Shown: positions 17,525-24,890, numbered from the stretch's first letter. The stretch is DNA of 64,000 nt from G965213525 sp965213525 (GCA_965213525.1 OZ243889.1:2604001-2668000); one strand, 5' to 3'. The notes: generated by a model not told the origin, from the letters alone. Program-made: numbers and translations.

Positions 17525-18856
17525 GTGACCGGAGTGATGCGACGGCCGTCAGGATCAGCGTCGGCCAAGGTGGTCGACGAGCGTGAGGACGCCACGCTCG
17601 TCGTCGAGGCGGACACCGCCGAGGAGGCCCTGTCCCTCGCCCGCCAACGCCTCGGCGTCGACCTCGAGGTGCGCTCGGCCCGACGCGTCGAACGGGGCGG
17701 CGTGGCCGGCTTCTTCGCCCGCGAGGTGGTGCTCGTCGAAGCGGCGCCCCCGACGCCGGCCGATGACGGCACCGAGCGGACCGAGGACGAGCCGGCGGTG
17801 GCTCACGACGACGACCCACCGGGTGAGGCCCGAGACCACCGCCCATCACCGCCGCTGACGGGGCGGCCCGACATCGACGCCCTCGTCCGCCGGCTGAGCG
17901 GTGAGGACGACGACGGCACGGCCGGCTCGTCGGGACCCGCGGGCGGCCCGGCCGAGCGCACGATCGGGAACGTCCTCGGACGGATCGACGCCACAGAGGA
18001 GTCCTTCGGCACGGTCCTGCGGCGTGAGCTGACCGAGCGGGGCTTGCGCGCCGCTGGCACCGACGTCGACGGCCCTGTCGCCGCGATCGAACTGCGCGCC
18101 GCCCCGCCGGCCCGTCGGGTGGGCCCGGCGACGGCGGTGCGGAGGCCCTCGGCCCCTGCTGGTGGCTCGACGTCGGCCGCTGCCCCGGCGCCGGCTTCGA
18201 TCCGCACGCCCACTCCGGCGCCCGTCGCGATGAGCGAACCCGGCCCCGGCGCCCGGTCCGGCGTGGCGTGGACGCGCCGACTGGGGGGCACCCGCCGCGA
18301 GGGGCCCCCGGGGACCAACGGCGTGGCGTGGAGCGTCGACCGCCTCGCCCACCTCGGTCTGCCGTTCCCGCTGGTGGCGGCGGTCGCCACCTTGGACGAG
18401 GCTGATGACGGTCGCTGGGTCAGCACCCTCGCCGAGGCGCTCGAGCCCTTCGTCATCGCTGAACCCGAGGGGCCAGCGGTGTTCGTCGGACCGGCCGCCC
18501 ATCGCATCGCGCCGATGCTCGGCGTGCCGGTCGTGGAGGCCCCCGACCCACCGCCCTACGCCGGTTCGGTCTGTCTGCGCACACCAGCCGATGCGCCCGG
18601 GCGGGCTTGGCTGCAACGGGTGAGGGGCGACCGCGTCGTGCACGTCGTCGCCGGGGGGCGGCGCTGGGCAGATCTGTGCGCCGAGGCCCCCGACGCCTTG
18701 GTGATCGCCGATGCCCGGGTCCTGATCTCTGGGCTGCAACGATCAAAGGAGCTGGGCGTCCCCCTCAGCTACGTGGCCGCCGACGGCGGACGCCTCATCC
18801 GGGCGACCCCGATCGACCTCGCGCTGGCCCTGCGAACCCGCGTCGGGCGGCGCTGA
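17525..18856 (+). CDS. FlhF-like protein lacking a recognisable GTPase P-loop
   Basis: By position after flhA this should be FlhF, the SRP-type GTPase that sets flagellar number and placement. Residues 15-75 match the FlhF N-domain (VEADTAEEALSLARQRLG, RRVERGGVAGFFAREVVLVE). A long Ala/Pro/Gly-rich linker follows, then a C-terminal alpha/beta region. It ends LGVPLSYVAADGGRLIRATPIDLALAL, like the SRP G-domain end, where GxGxP normally follows xxPxxY. No G-x-x-x-x-GKT nucleotide-binding motif, TKxD or DTAG is visible; the aligned position reads FVGPAAHRIAPMLG. It is best read as a degenerate or non-GTPase FlhF homologue of 443 residues. Starting codon GTG. Confidence 0.6.
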   Translation: MTGVMRRPSGSASAKVVDEREDATLVVEADTAEEALSLARQRLGVDLEVRSARRVERGGVAGFFAREVVLVEAAPPTPADDGTERTEDEPAVAHDDDPPGEARDHRPSPPLTGRPDIDALVRRLSGEDDDGTAGSSGPAGGPAERTIGNVLGRIDATEESFGTVLRRELTERGLRAAGTDVDGPVAAIELRAAPPARRVGPATAVRRPSAPAGGSTSAAAPAPASIRTPTPAPVAMSEPGPGARSGVAWTRRLGGTRREGPPGTNGVAWSVDRLAHLGLPFPLVAAVATLDEADDGRWVSTLAEALEPFVIAEPEGPAVFVGPAAHRIAPMLGVPVVEAPDPPPYAGSVCLRTPADAPGRAWLQRVRGDRVVHVVAGGRRWADLCAEAPDALVIADARVLISGLQRSKELGVPLSYVAADGGRLIRATPIDLALALRTRVGRR

Positions 18857-18858
18857 GC

Positions 18859-19119
18859 GTGCAGATCGTCACCCGCATCCTGTCCGTCGTCGGGCTCGTG
18901 CTGGTCCTGCCCGTCGCCTGGGGCCTCGCCAGGGGCGACCTCGCCGCCGCCGACGCCGGCATCCGCGCCGTCGTCGTGCTTGGCGGTGTCGTGGTCGCCC
19001 GATGGGCGCTGCCCAAGGCCGTGTTGGCCTTCGCCGACACCCTCGACGGGTCGTGGCGCGGCGATCCGCCGGCGCTCGAGGCCGTCGCCGCCGATGACGA
19101 CGACGCCGCCCGCCGTTGA
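18859..19119 (+). CDS. Small two-helix membrane protein of unknown function
   Basis: An 86-residue product starts with GTG two bases after the FlhF-like gene and probably is the last gene of the block. It has two hydrophobic segments (about residues 7-23, ILSVVGLVLVLPVAWGLA, and 32-50, AVVVLGGVVVARWALPKAVL) and an acidic tail ending EAVAADDDDAARR. I do not recognise a family. Tight spacing and orientation suggest a flagellar membrane accessory protein, but this is inference only. Confidence 0.6.
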   Translation: MQIVTRILSVVGLVLVLPVAWGLARGDLAAADAGIRAVVVLGGVVVARWALPKAVLAFADTLDGSWRGDPPALEAVAADDDDAARR

Positions 19120-19208
19120 CCGTCGATGCCGCCGGTCCCCAGACCCGACCCCTGATGTCGGCCGCGGGCCGCCGGTCCCCAGACCCGCCCCCTGATGTCG
19201 GCCCCTGG

Positions 19209-19269
19209 CCCCGGCCCTTGACCCCGGCCCTTGACCCCGGCCCTTGACCCCGGCCCTTGACCCCGGCCC
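19209..19269. repeat. 13-bp tandem repeat, four copies plus a partial one
   Basis: The unit CCCCGGCCCTTGA repeats head to tail at 19209-19221, 19222-19234, 19235-19247 and 19248-19260, then a partial copy to 19269. Just upstream, from 19130 to 19200, the segment GCCGCCGGTCCCCAGACCC followed by CCCTGATGTCGGCC occurs twice. The tract fills the space between two convergent genes, a place where terminator-like or slipped-strand repeats accumulate. Confidence 0.9.
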
Positions 19270-19273
19270 CCGC

Positions 19274-20761
19274 TCAGCCGCCGAAGAGCGCGAGGGCGGC
19301 GTCGACGATCGATTCGTCGTACAGCGTGCCGATGCCTTCGCGGAGGTGGGTCGAGAGGCCGTCGCCCGCCTCGTCGCCGCTCCAGCGGTCCACGGCGTCG
19401 GCGACGGCGATGATCCGGGCGGCGACGGGGATGTCGTCGCCGGCGAGCCCGTCGGGGAAGCCTCGTCCATCCCACCGCTCGTGGTGGTGGCGGATGGCCA
19501 GGGCCACCGCGGTCCCGGCGGAGGCCTTGACGTAGCGCTCGCCCCGTTCGGGGTGGCTGCGGTGTTCTGGGGTGTCAGGACCGGCGGACGCGTCGAGCCC
19601 GATCTTGCCGATGTCGTGCAGCTGGCAGGCCAGGCGCAGCTGGATCAGATCGTGCCCGTCGAGCCCGAGCTCGCCGGCGATCTCGACGGCGTAGTCGACG
19701 ACGAGCTCGGCGTGGTGGTCGGTGTTCGGGTCGAGATCGTCGACCCGTGCCGCGACCCGCAACGCGGCCGCCAGCTCGGTGGTGCCGGCCTGCAGCCGGG
19801 TCAGGTCATCAGCGCTGACCACGCCCCCGCCGTTGGTGACCGCCGCCTCGACCGCCCGGGTGGCGAGGTCTCGCAGGGTGCGGATGTCGGCTGCGACCTC
19901 TGACCCGGCGTGCCCGACCGCCAGGCGGATCTGCTCGTGGCCCTGGGGCATGAACGACTCGCCGATGGCCAAGATGTGCTCGCCCAGCTCGTCGGCGCGA
20001 CGGGGGCTGAGACGGGGGCCCATGAAGGCCAGCTCGAAGTCGTCGATCCCGAACAGCTCGGCCTCGAAGCGGTTGGTGACCGCCGCGAAGAGCATGCAGA
20101 GCCGGCGGCGCAACAGGTCAGCGGTCTCGCGGTCGAGCCCGGCCGTGGTGGCGTGGGCGTTGGCCACGCGGATGAAGCCGAGGCGGGGGACGGCGCTGCG
20201 CTGACCCTGGTCGGCCATGCGCAGCTCGAAGCTCGACGACGTCGCCAGGCCGGTCACCGGATCCGTGCCCCGGGCCCGCACCGAACCAGAGGTCGTGGCG
20301 TCGAGGTGGTGGCTGAACGTCGTCAGCAGCGTCTCGTCGTTGACGATGACATCGGGATCGCTCGGCTCGATGCGAACCGCACCGCCGACGAGGTTGGCGA
20401 GGGTCCGCTCGTTGCCCTCGGCGACGACCGAGCTCGCGCCCAGCTCCATCAGCTCGGTCGCTGCACCCTCGCCCCCGGCGTGACAGACCACGACGATCGG
20501 TCCGCTCGCCTCTCGGGCCAGTCGATCCATGACCCGACGGACCCGCACGCGAGGCACCCGGGTCGAGATCACCACGAGGTCGGCCGAGCCCACCTTGTCG
20601 AGCTCGTCGGCGACGTCGCACTCGAAGCCCTCGTTCATGCGCTCACGAGACGCCTCGGAGCACCAGAGGGCGACGACGTCGAGGCGGCGGCCACCCGTGG
20701 GAGCGGGGACCTCACCAGCATCATCGGTGGTGGTCGGGTTCTCGGTGTCGGTCAGGGTCAC
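19274..20761 (-). CDS. HD-GYP domain protein with degenerate receiver and GGDEF-like segments
   Basis: A 495-residue predicted cyclic-di-GMP phosphodiesterase. The N-terminus (about 28-120) has receiver-like alternation (VVALWCSEA, ADLVVISTRVPR, GPIVVVCHAGG, LGASSVV) but no clear phosphoacceptor trio. A middle region holds a GGDEF-like remnant beginning DPVTGLATSSSFE without a GGDEF motif. The C-terminal HD-GYP domain (about 335-495) has LHDIGKIG near residue 381, HPERGERYV, and HHHERWDGRGFPDGL near residue 424. In this last motif GFP replaces GYP, a common active variant. A sigma-28-type promoter lies 18 bases before the start, linking it to motility. Confidence 0.85.
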   Translation of the reverse strand: MTLTDTENPTTTDDAGEVPAPTGGRRLDVVALWCSEASRERMNEGFECDVADELDKVGSADLVVISTRVPRVRVRRVMDRLAREASGPIVVVCHAGGEGAATELMELGASSVVAEGNERTLANLVGGAVRIEPSDPDVIVNDETLLTTFSHHLDATTSGSVRARGTDPVTGLATSSSFELRMADQGQRSAVPRLGFIRVANAHATTAGLDRETADLLRRRLCMLFAAVTNRFEAELFGIDDFELAFMGPRLSPRRADELGEHILAIGESFMPQGHEQIRLAVGHAGSEVAADIRTLRDLATRAVEAAVTNGGGVVSADDLTRLQAGTTELAAALRVAARVDDLDPNTDHHAELVVDYAVEIAGELGLDGHDLIQLRLACQLHDIGKIGLDASAGPDTPEHRSHPERGERYVKASAGTAVALAIRHHHERWDGRGFPDGLAGDDIPVAARIIAVADAVDRWSGDEAGDGLSTHLREGIGTLYDESIVDAALALFGG

Positions 20762-20778
20762 GGTCGCCTCCGATCATC

Positions 20779-20805
20779 CGATCGGCAGCGCCGCCGTGGA
20801 CCTGA
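20779..20805 (-). promoter_or_regulatory. Predicted sigma-28 promoter of the HD-GYP gene
   Basis: Read on the - strand: TCAG (20805-20802), 15 bases, GCCGATCG (20786-20779). The leader would be very short, about 10 bases. Three similar CTGAGCCGTG or CTCAGCCGTG words lie at 20802-20850, so part of the -35 match belongs to a small repeat. Confidence 0.5.
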
Positions 20806-20935
20806 GCCGTGGCCCTGCGCCGTTGCCCTGAGCCGTGACCCTCAGCCGTGAGCCCGTGCGGACCCGGGCGAGCTACCTCTCGCCGGGGCCAGCCGGCGCC
20901 ACCTCGCCCGAGGGCGGCCAGCCCCGGGCCGGCGA

Positions 20936-21871
20936 TCAGCCTGCGTGGGCTGCGGGTTCGGCGATGGCTCGATCAGCGGCGTCGAGGCGGTCGCGCCAGG
21001 TGCTGGCGCTCGTCATCGTGGCCAGGTAGGCGGCCCGGCCCCGACGTCCGGGGGCCTCGGCGGGCACCTCGGACACCCCGTCGTAGAGCGTGGCGAACCA
21101 CGACCGGATGGCGTTGACCGCCTCGGCTCGGATCTGGGAGACGCGCGCCTCGGTGACCCCGAGCGTGGCGGCGATGGTCTGGAGCATCTCGCCACGCAGG
21201 TAGTACCGCTCGATCACGAGGCGCTGCATCTCCGGGAGCTCCTCGACGGCCCGGGTGAGTGTTCCCACCATCTCGCGACGGTCGAGGGCTTCGTCGGGGA
21301 GGCGCTCGACGGCGCGCTCCTCGACCCTCTCGCCCAGCGAGACCTTCTCGGGATCGTTCTGGTCGAGGTGCAACAGCGAGGCGGTCACGGACTGCGAGCG
21401 TTGGGCTCGCAGGTCGTCGAGCTCGATGTTCAACAGGTCGGCGAGCTCGGTGTCGGTGGGCTTGCGGCCCTGGGCGACCTCGAAGCGCTCCTCGGTGTCG
21501 TTCATCTCCCGCATGCGACGCCGCAGGGAGCGCACCGCCCAGTCGCGCTTTCGGGTCGAATCGATGATCGAACCGCGGATCCGGATCGCTGCGTAGCGCG
21601 GGAACGGGATGCCCGTCTCGGGGTCGTAGCTGCGGGATGCCTCGACGAGGCCGGTCGCGCCTGCGCTCCACAGCTCGTCGCGGTCCACGTGGCGCGGGAA
21701 CCGCATCGCCACCTGGTTCACGATCTGGGTGACCAGGTCGACGTGGTCTGCTGCCAGCGTGTCGGGGCCGTGCGGGTTCGTCCGCCGCTGCCGCCGTCGC
21801 TCGATCACCGATCGGTCCACTCCGTTGCCTCCCGCCGCCCGCGTGGGCCGTTCGTCGCGATCTGTTGACAT
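20936..21871 (-). CDS. fliA: Flagellar sigma factor sigma-28 (FliA/SigD/WhiG family)
   Basis: This alternative sigma factor directs late flagellar and chemotaxis genes. The 311-residue protein has region 2 (VTQIVNQVAMRFPRHVDRDELWSAGATGLVEASRSYDPETGIPFPRYAAIRIRGSIID, with the typical YAxxRIRGaiID), region 3 (RRMREMN, GRKPTDTELADLL) and region 4 (LPEMQRLVIERYYL, LGVTEARVSQIRAEAVNAIR). A C-terminal extension of about 45 residues beyond region 4 is unusual and Ala-rich. It is transcribed divergently from the FlgM-candidate gene. A sigma-28 site upstream suggests autoregulation. Confidence 0.93.
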   Translation of the reverse strand: MSTDRDERPTRAAGGNGVDRSVIERRRQRRTNPHGPDTLAADHVDLVTQIVNQVAMRFPRHVDRDELWSAGATGLVEASRSYDPETGIPFPRYAAIRIRGSIIDSTRKRDWAVRSLRRRMREMNDTEERFEVAQGRKPTDTELADLLNIELDDLRAQRSQSVTASLLHLDQNDPEKVSLGERVEERAVERLPDEALDRREMVGTLTRAVEELPEMQRLVIERYYLRGEMLQTIAATLGVTEARVSQIRAEAVNAIRSWFATLYDGVSEVPAEAPGRRGRAAYLATMTSASTWRDRLDAADRAIAEPAAHAG

Positions 21872-21926
21872 CTGCCGTCCTGCCGTCTCGACCCCCGTGG
21901 GGAGCCCGGCGTTCTGGCGCCGGGTG

Positions 21927-21953
21927 CTGTCGGCCGTTCACGACCGGCTTCAA
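21927..21953 (-). promoter_or_regulatory. Predicted sigma-28 promoter of fliA
   Basis: On the - strand TTGA (21953-21950), 15 bases, GCCGACAG (21934-21927), 55 bases before the fliA start. It would make fliA positively autoregulated. The element has the same TTGA-N15-GCCGAC form as those of cheW and flgN. Confidence 0.5.
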
Positions 21954-22008
21954 GTCCTCGTCGAACAGTCTACCACGCGTTGTGTTCGGAACGACACAGA
22001 GCGAGACC

Positions 22009-22035
22009 TAAACTTCGGTGTCTGGTGGCCGAGGA
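22009..22035 (+). promoter_or_regulatory. Strong predicted sigma-28 promoter of the FlgM-candidate/FlgN-like operon
   Basis: TAAA at 22009-22012, exactly 15 bases, and GCCGAGGA at 22028-22035 is nearly the textbook TAAA-N15-GCCGATAA. It lies in one of the few A/T-containing stretches of this locus, 37 bases before the GTG start of the downstream gene and divergent from fliA. Confidence 0.75.
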
Positions 22036-22072
22036 AGCGCTCGTAGGTGACTGCGACGGAGGAACGTACGGA

Positions 22073-22480
22073 GTGGCAGTGGAACGGGTCATGGCTCGGG
22101 TGGCAGAGATCGAGAGCCGGTTCGGCGCGTCGGCGCGCCGTCCCGGTGGGTCGGCGCGCACCGCGACCGATCGCGCCGGCTCTACGAACCCCCCGGGTGG
22201 GGCGTCCGGGGGACCAGCGCCGACGGCGCAGACCCAGGATCCTACGCCGGCCCGGGAGCTGGCGAGTGGCGGCTTCGGTGCCGATCTGACCCCCGGTGAG
22301 CGCACCTCCGCGCTCGCCTCCGCCCTCGCCCAGCAGCAGGCCGCCCTGGGCCTCGGGTCACCGATCAGGTCGACCCAGGCCCCGACGGCGGCCCCGGCCT
22401 CGGCCGGCAGCGACCGCAACGGCCTGAGCACAGCGCTGACCGGCGGCGACACCGGCTCTGGCACGGGGGCCGAGCGGTGA
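22073..22480 (+). CDS. Small disordered flagellar-locus protein, FlgM-like anti-sigma candidate
   Basis: A 135-residue product begins at GTG 22073, nine bases after GGAGGA; ATG 22091 is an alternative. A short amphipathic helix (VERVMARVAEIESRFG) precedes a long Gly/Pro/Ser/Ala/Thr-rich region, then an Ala/Gln-rich helix (LTPGERTSALASALAQQQAALG) and a disordered tail. No family is recognisable by eye. It sits divergent from fliA under a near-consensus sigma-28 promoter and overlaps a FlgN-like gene by four bases. That is the position of flgM in flgM-flgN operons, so an anti-sigma role is possible. A rod or cap accessory protein is an alternative. Confidence 0.5.
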   Translation: MAVERVMARVAEIESRFGASARRPGGSARTATDRAGSTNPPGGASGGPAPTAQTQDPTPARELASGGFGADLTPGERTSALASALAQQQAALGLGSPIRSTQAPTAAPASAGSDRNGLSTALTGGDTGSGTGAER

Positions 22481-22977
22481 GCGGTGATGCCGCTCTGGGG
22501 CGACTCGTCAGCCACCTGACCGCCCAGCTCGACGTGCTCGATGAGGTCGAGTACCGCCATCACGTCTGCCTCTTGCTCTTGGGGGCGAGCTCGCCCCAGC
22601 ACCTCGCCGGCGCCCTCGACGACCTGCTCGACGCCGAGGAGCGCCTGGGACGCGAAGAGCTGGTGCGCATCGCCGCCGTGGCCGACCTGGCCGCCCGCTG
22701 GGACCTCGACCCCGTCGAGGCCCGCCTTGGTGACATCATCGGTCGGGCCGATCCCGATGACCGCCCCCACCTCGAGGCTCTGGGGGCCGAGCTGAGATCT
22801 CGGACCGATGAGATCGTCCGGGCGCGGGGGTTGGTCGCTGAGCTGGCCGGACGTCAAGCCGAGGTCGTGCACGCCCGACTCGATGGCGTCCTCACCGGAC
22901 CGTCCACCGGCTACGACGCCACGGGCGTCGCGACACGGATTCCGACGTCGACCACTCGGCCGCGCTTCGGCGGCTGA
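22477..22977 (+). CDS. FlgN-like export chaperone (second copy in the window)
   Basis: A 166-residue, mostly helical protein starts with GTG inside the preceding stop. The pattern resembles FlgN chaperones: an N-terminal helix with an early acidic residue pair (LTAQLDVLDEVEYRHHVCLLLL), a helix LDDLLDAEERLGREELVRIAAVADLAARW where ke..l..l is typical, a late helix (IVRARGLVAELAGRQAEVVHARLDGVL) and a terminal GYDATG like the YDxxG end of the family. FlgN escorts FlgK and FlgL to the export gate. The other copy, at 27171-27713, is next to flgK, so this one may serve another substrate such as the upstream small protein (inference). Confidence 0.55.
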   Translation: MSGDAALGRLVSHLTAQLDVLDEVEYRHHVCLLLLGASSPQHLAGALDDLLDAEERLGREELVRIAAVADLAARWDLDPVEARLGDIIGRADPDDRPHLEALGAELRSRTDEIVRARGLVAELAGRQAEVVHARLDGVLTGPSTGYDATGVATRIPTSTTRPRFGG

Positions 22978-23154
22978 GCACGCCCAGCTCCGCTGCGGCG
23001 TCACCACCCGGCCCTGTCGTGGGCGCCATGGCCATCGTGACCTGCGTGCCCGGAGCGCTCGGCCCGTCTCGCCAGCGCGGCTCGGCCCGCCCGGTACGGT
23101 CGCGTCTGCGCCGGTCGGCCCCTGTGCTGGGTGCAGGGGTGACAGCTCGGGCCG

Positions 23155-24063
23155 GTGGACGGCGAGGGAGGGTCAGTGGAGCTCGGCGGCGGCGCCGATC
23201 TCTGGGTCGGGCGACGCTTCGGCGGCTACCAGGTCCAAGCCGTGCTCGGCCGGGGCGCGGTCGCCGTGGTGTACGAGGTGCTGCGCGCGGACGGGGCACC
23301 GGCGGCGCTGAAGGTCCTCACCCCCATGGCCGAGTCACAGCGCCAGGTGCGCGAGCTGTTCGCCCAGGAGTGGCGGATCATGCGGCGGTTGTCGCACCCG
23401 GCGATCATGGGAGCGCACCAGTACGGCGAGTACGGCGGGTCGCACTACCTCGAGCTCGACCTCGTCGAGGGCGCAACCTTCGGCGACCGCCTGATGCCTT
23501 CGGGTCGGCTCTCACCCGCTGAGGCCATCGGGGCGTCAGCAGCGGTCGCCGATGGTCTCCAGCACGCCCACGAGCGACGGGTCGTGCACCGCGACGTCAA
23601 GCCCTCGAACGTGATGTCGACCCTGGACGACCAGGCCGTGCTGTTCGACTTCGGGCTCGCCCTCGACCTGGACGGTCCGCCGCCTGCGCCGGGCAGGGTC
23701 TTCGGTTCGCCGTACTGGCTGTCGCCCGAGCAGGCCCGAGCCGAGCCGGTCGACGGACGGGCCGACGTGTACGGCCTCGGGGCGACGTTGTTCCGGTTCG
23801 TGACCGGACAGGCGCCGTTCTACGGCGAGCGCAGCGACCTGTTGCACGCCCACTGCCACGAGCCGGTGCCTGACCCCGCCGAGCTGGCGCCGGTCAGCAG
23901 GGGGCTGGCCGAGGTGGTGCGCACGGCGATGGCCAAGGCCCCCGAGGACCGGTACCAGACCGCGGCGTCGATGGCCGAGGCGCTTCGTGCGCTCGATCCT
24001 GACGAGCCGGCTGACCGGGGGGCGAGACCCGGTCTGCTCGACCGTCTTCGCTCGAGGCGTTGA
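23155..24063 (+). CDS. Soluble Ser/Thr protein kinase of Hanks type
   Basis: A 302-residue eukaryotic-like kinase with all catalytic motifs: glycine loop LGRGAVAVVYEV (31-42), lysine K53 in AALKVL, alpha-C glutamate E72, HRDVKPSN (145-152), DFG (165-167) and SPEQ in place of APE. The domain fills the protein; there is no membrane helix and no extracellular sensor, unlike PknB. It follows the FlgN-like gene after 177 bases in the same direction and faces csrA. GTG 23155 is the longest sensible start; GTG 23176 after GGAGGG is an alternative. Targets are unknown; a link to motility is inferred only from position. Confidence 0.9.
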   Translation: MDGEGGSVELGGGADLWVGRRFGGYQVQAVLGRGAVAVVYEVLRADGAPAALKVLTPMAESQRQVRELFAQEWRIMRRLSHPAIMGAHQYGEYGGSHYLELDLVEGATFGDRLMPSGRLSPAEAIGASAAVADGLQHAHERRVVHRDVKPSNVMSTLDDQAVLFDFGLALDLDGPPPAPGRVFGSPYWLSPEQARAEPVDGRADVYGLGATLFRFVTGQAPFYGERSDLLHAHCHEPVPDPAELAPVSRGLAEVVRTAMAKAPEDRYQTAASMAEALRALDPDEPADRGARPGLLDRLRSRR

Positions 24064-24096
24064 CCCCTGGCCGGACGGCCGGAGCTGTTGGCTCGG

Positions 24097-24204
24097 CTCG
24101 GGTCAGCCTGGCGGCTCGGGTCAGCCCGGTGGCTCGGGTCAGCCCGGTGGCTCGGGTCAGCCCGGTGGCTCGGGTCAGCCCGGTGGCTCGGGTCAGCCTG
24201 GCGG
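24097..24204. repeat. 18-bp tandem repeat, six copies
   Basis: The unit CTCGGGTCAGCCYGGYGG is repeated six times without spacers: 24097-24114, 24115-24132, 24133-24150, 24151-24168, 24169-24186 and 24187-24204. The two outer copies share the variant CTGGCGG, the four inner ones are identical. It lies between the convergent kinase and csrA genes, and the csrA stop codon is inside the last copy. Confidence 0.95.
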
Positions 24205-24447
24205 ACGGCGGGCGCCGCGCAGCAGGCGGGCCGCCTCGGCGCTCGAGCGGGCTGCCCCGGTGGCCGAACGTGCCGCCGCCTCGTTCTCCTCGAGGACCTG
24301 GCGGTAGACCTCTTCCCGGTAGACCTTGACGCTGCGGGGCGCGTCGATGCCGAGGCGGATCTGGTCGCCGCGCACCTCGACCACCGTGATCGTGACCTCG
24401 CCGCCGATGATGACCGACTCGCCCTTGCGGCGGGACAGGACCAGCAT
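24193..24447 (-). CDS. csrA: Translational regulator CsrA
   Basis: CsrA binds GGA motifs in mRNA leaders and blocks ribosome access. Residues 1-50 are a canonical CsrA: MLVLSRRKGESVIIGG, GDQIRLGIDAPRSVKVYREEVY, with the RNA-contacting R44. An Ala/Arg-rich tail extends it to 84 residues and its last codons come from the 18-bp repeat tract. The ATG shares a base with the fliW stop. With FliW, the flagellin-binding antagonist, encoded directly upstream, a flagellin homeostasis switch as in B. subtilis is expected. The hairpins in the flagellin leaders support that. Confidence 0.95.
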   Translation of the reverse strand: MLVLSRRKGESVIIGGEVTITVVEVRGDQIRLGIDAPRSVKVYREEVYRQVLEENEAAARSATGAARSSAEAARLLRGARRPPG

Positions 24448-24890
24448 CAGCTGGGGTCGAGGCTGATCGTCGCCCGCACGGGCCAGTCGGAGTCGGCGAG
24501 CACGATCTGGCGTCCCCGGCGGGTGCTGGCGTTGACCACGAAGGGGCCGAGGAGGTTGAGGTGGATGGCCGAGGCCTCGGCGTCGAGGGTGACGGGGCAG
24601 AACACGATCGCCTCCTCTGGACGGCCCAGCTCGAGCTCGGCCCGGTCGGGCTCGGGAAGCTCCGGAGCGTAGTCGGGGAAGAACGTCCAGGGGACCGTGA
24701 CGATGAGGGCCACGTCGGGGTCAGCGACCGCGGTCAGCAGCTGGAAGGCGCCGTCGAGGTCGTCGCCGAGGGGAGAGAGCGAGAACTCGGTGTGGTCGGT
24801 GAGGCCCGGGATGCCCCGCTCGAAGGTCACGGTCGCGCCAGATCCGGGCGGGGGTGGGGGGGCGGTGGTCATCGGGGCGGTCGTGCTCAT
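24447..24890 (-). CDS. fliW: Flagellar assembly factor FliW
   Basis: FliW binds either flagellin or CsrA and so couples secretion of flagellin to its translation. The 147-residue protein has a 15-residue Pro-rich lead and the family body: FERGIPGLTDHTEFSLSPL, LIVTVPWTFFPDYAPELPE, EEAIVFCPVTLD, IHLNLLGPFVVNASTRRGRQIVLADSDWPVR. The start overlaps the end of flgL by four bases, and the stop touches csrA, so flgL, fliW and csrA are coupled. Confidence 0.93.
   Translation of the reverse strand: MSTTAPMTTAPPPPPGSGATVTFERGIPGLTDHTEFSLSPLGDDLDGAFQLLTAVADPDVALIVTVPWTFFPDYAPELPEPDRAELELGRPEEAIVFCPVTLDAEASAIHLNLLGPFVVNASTRRGRQIVLADSDWPVRATISLDPS

Noticed and set aside
17525..18856. Annotating this gene plainly as the FlhF GTPase
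   Set aside because: No P-loop or other G motif is visible, so only an FlhF-like assignment is supported.
22073..22480. Annotating this gene as flgM
   Set aside because: Position fits but sequence similarity to FlgM is not evident; kept as a hypothesis only.
24097..24204. Possible CRISPR array
   Set aside because: The 18-bp units are contiguous with no spacers and no cas genes are present.
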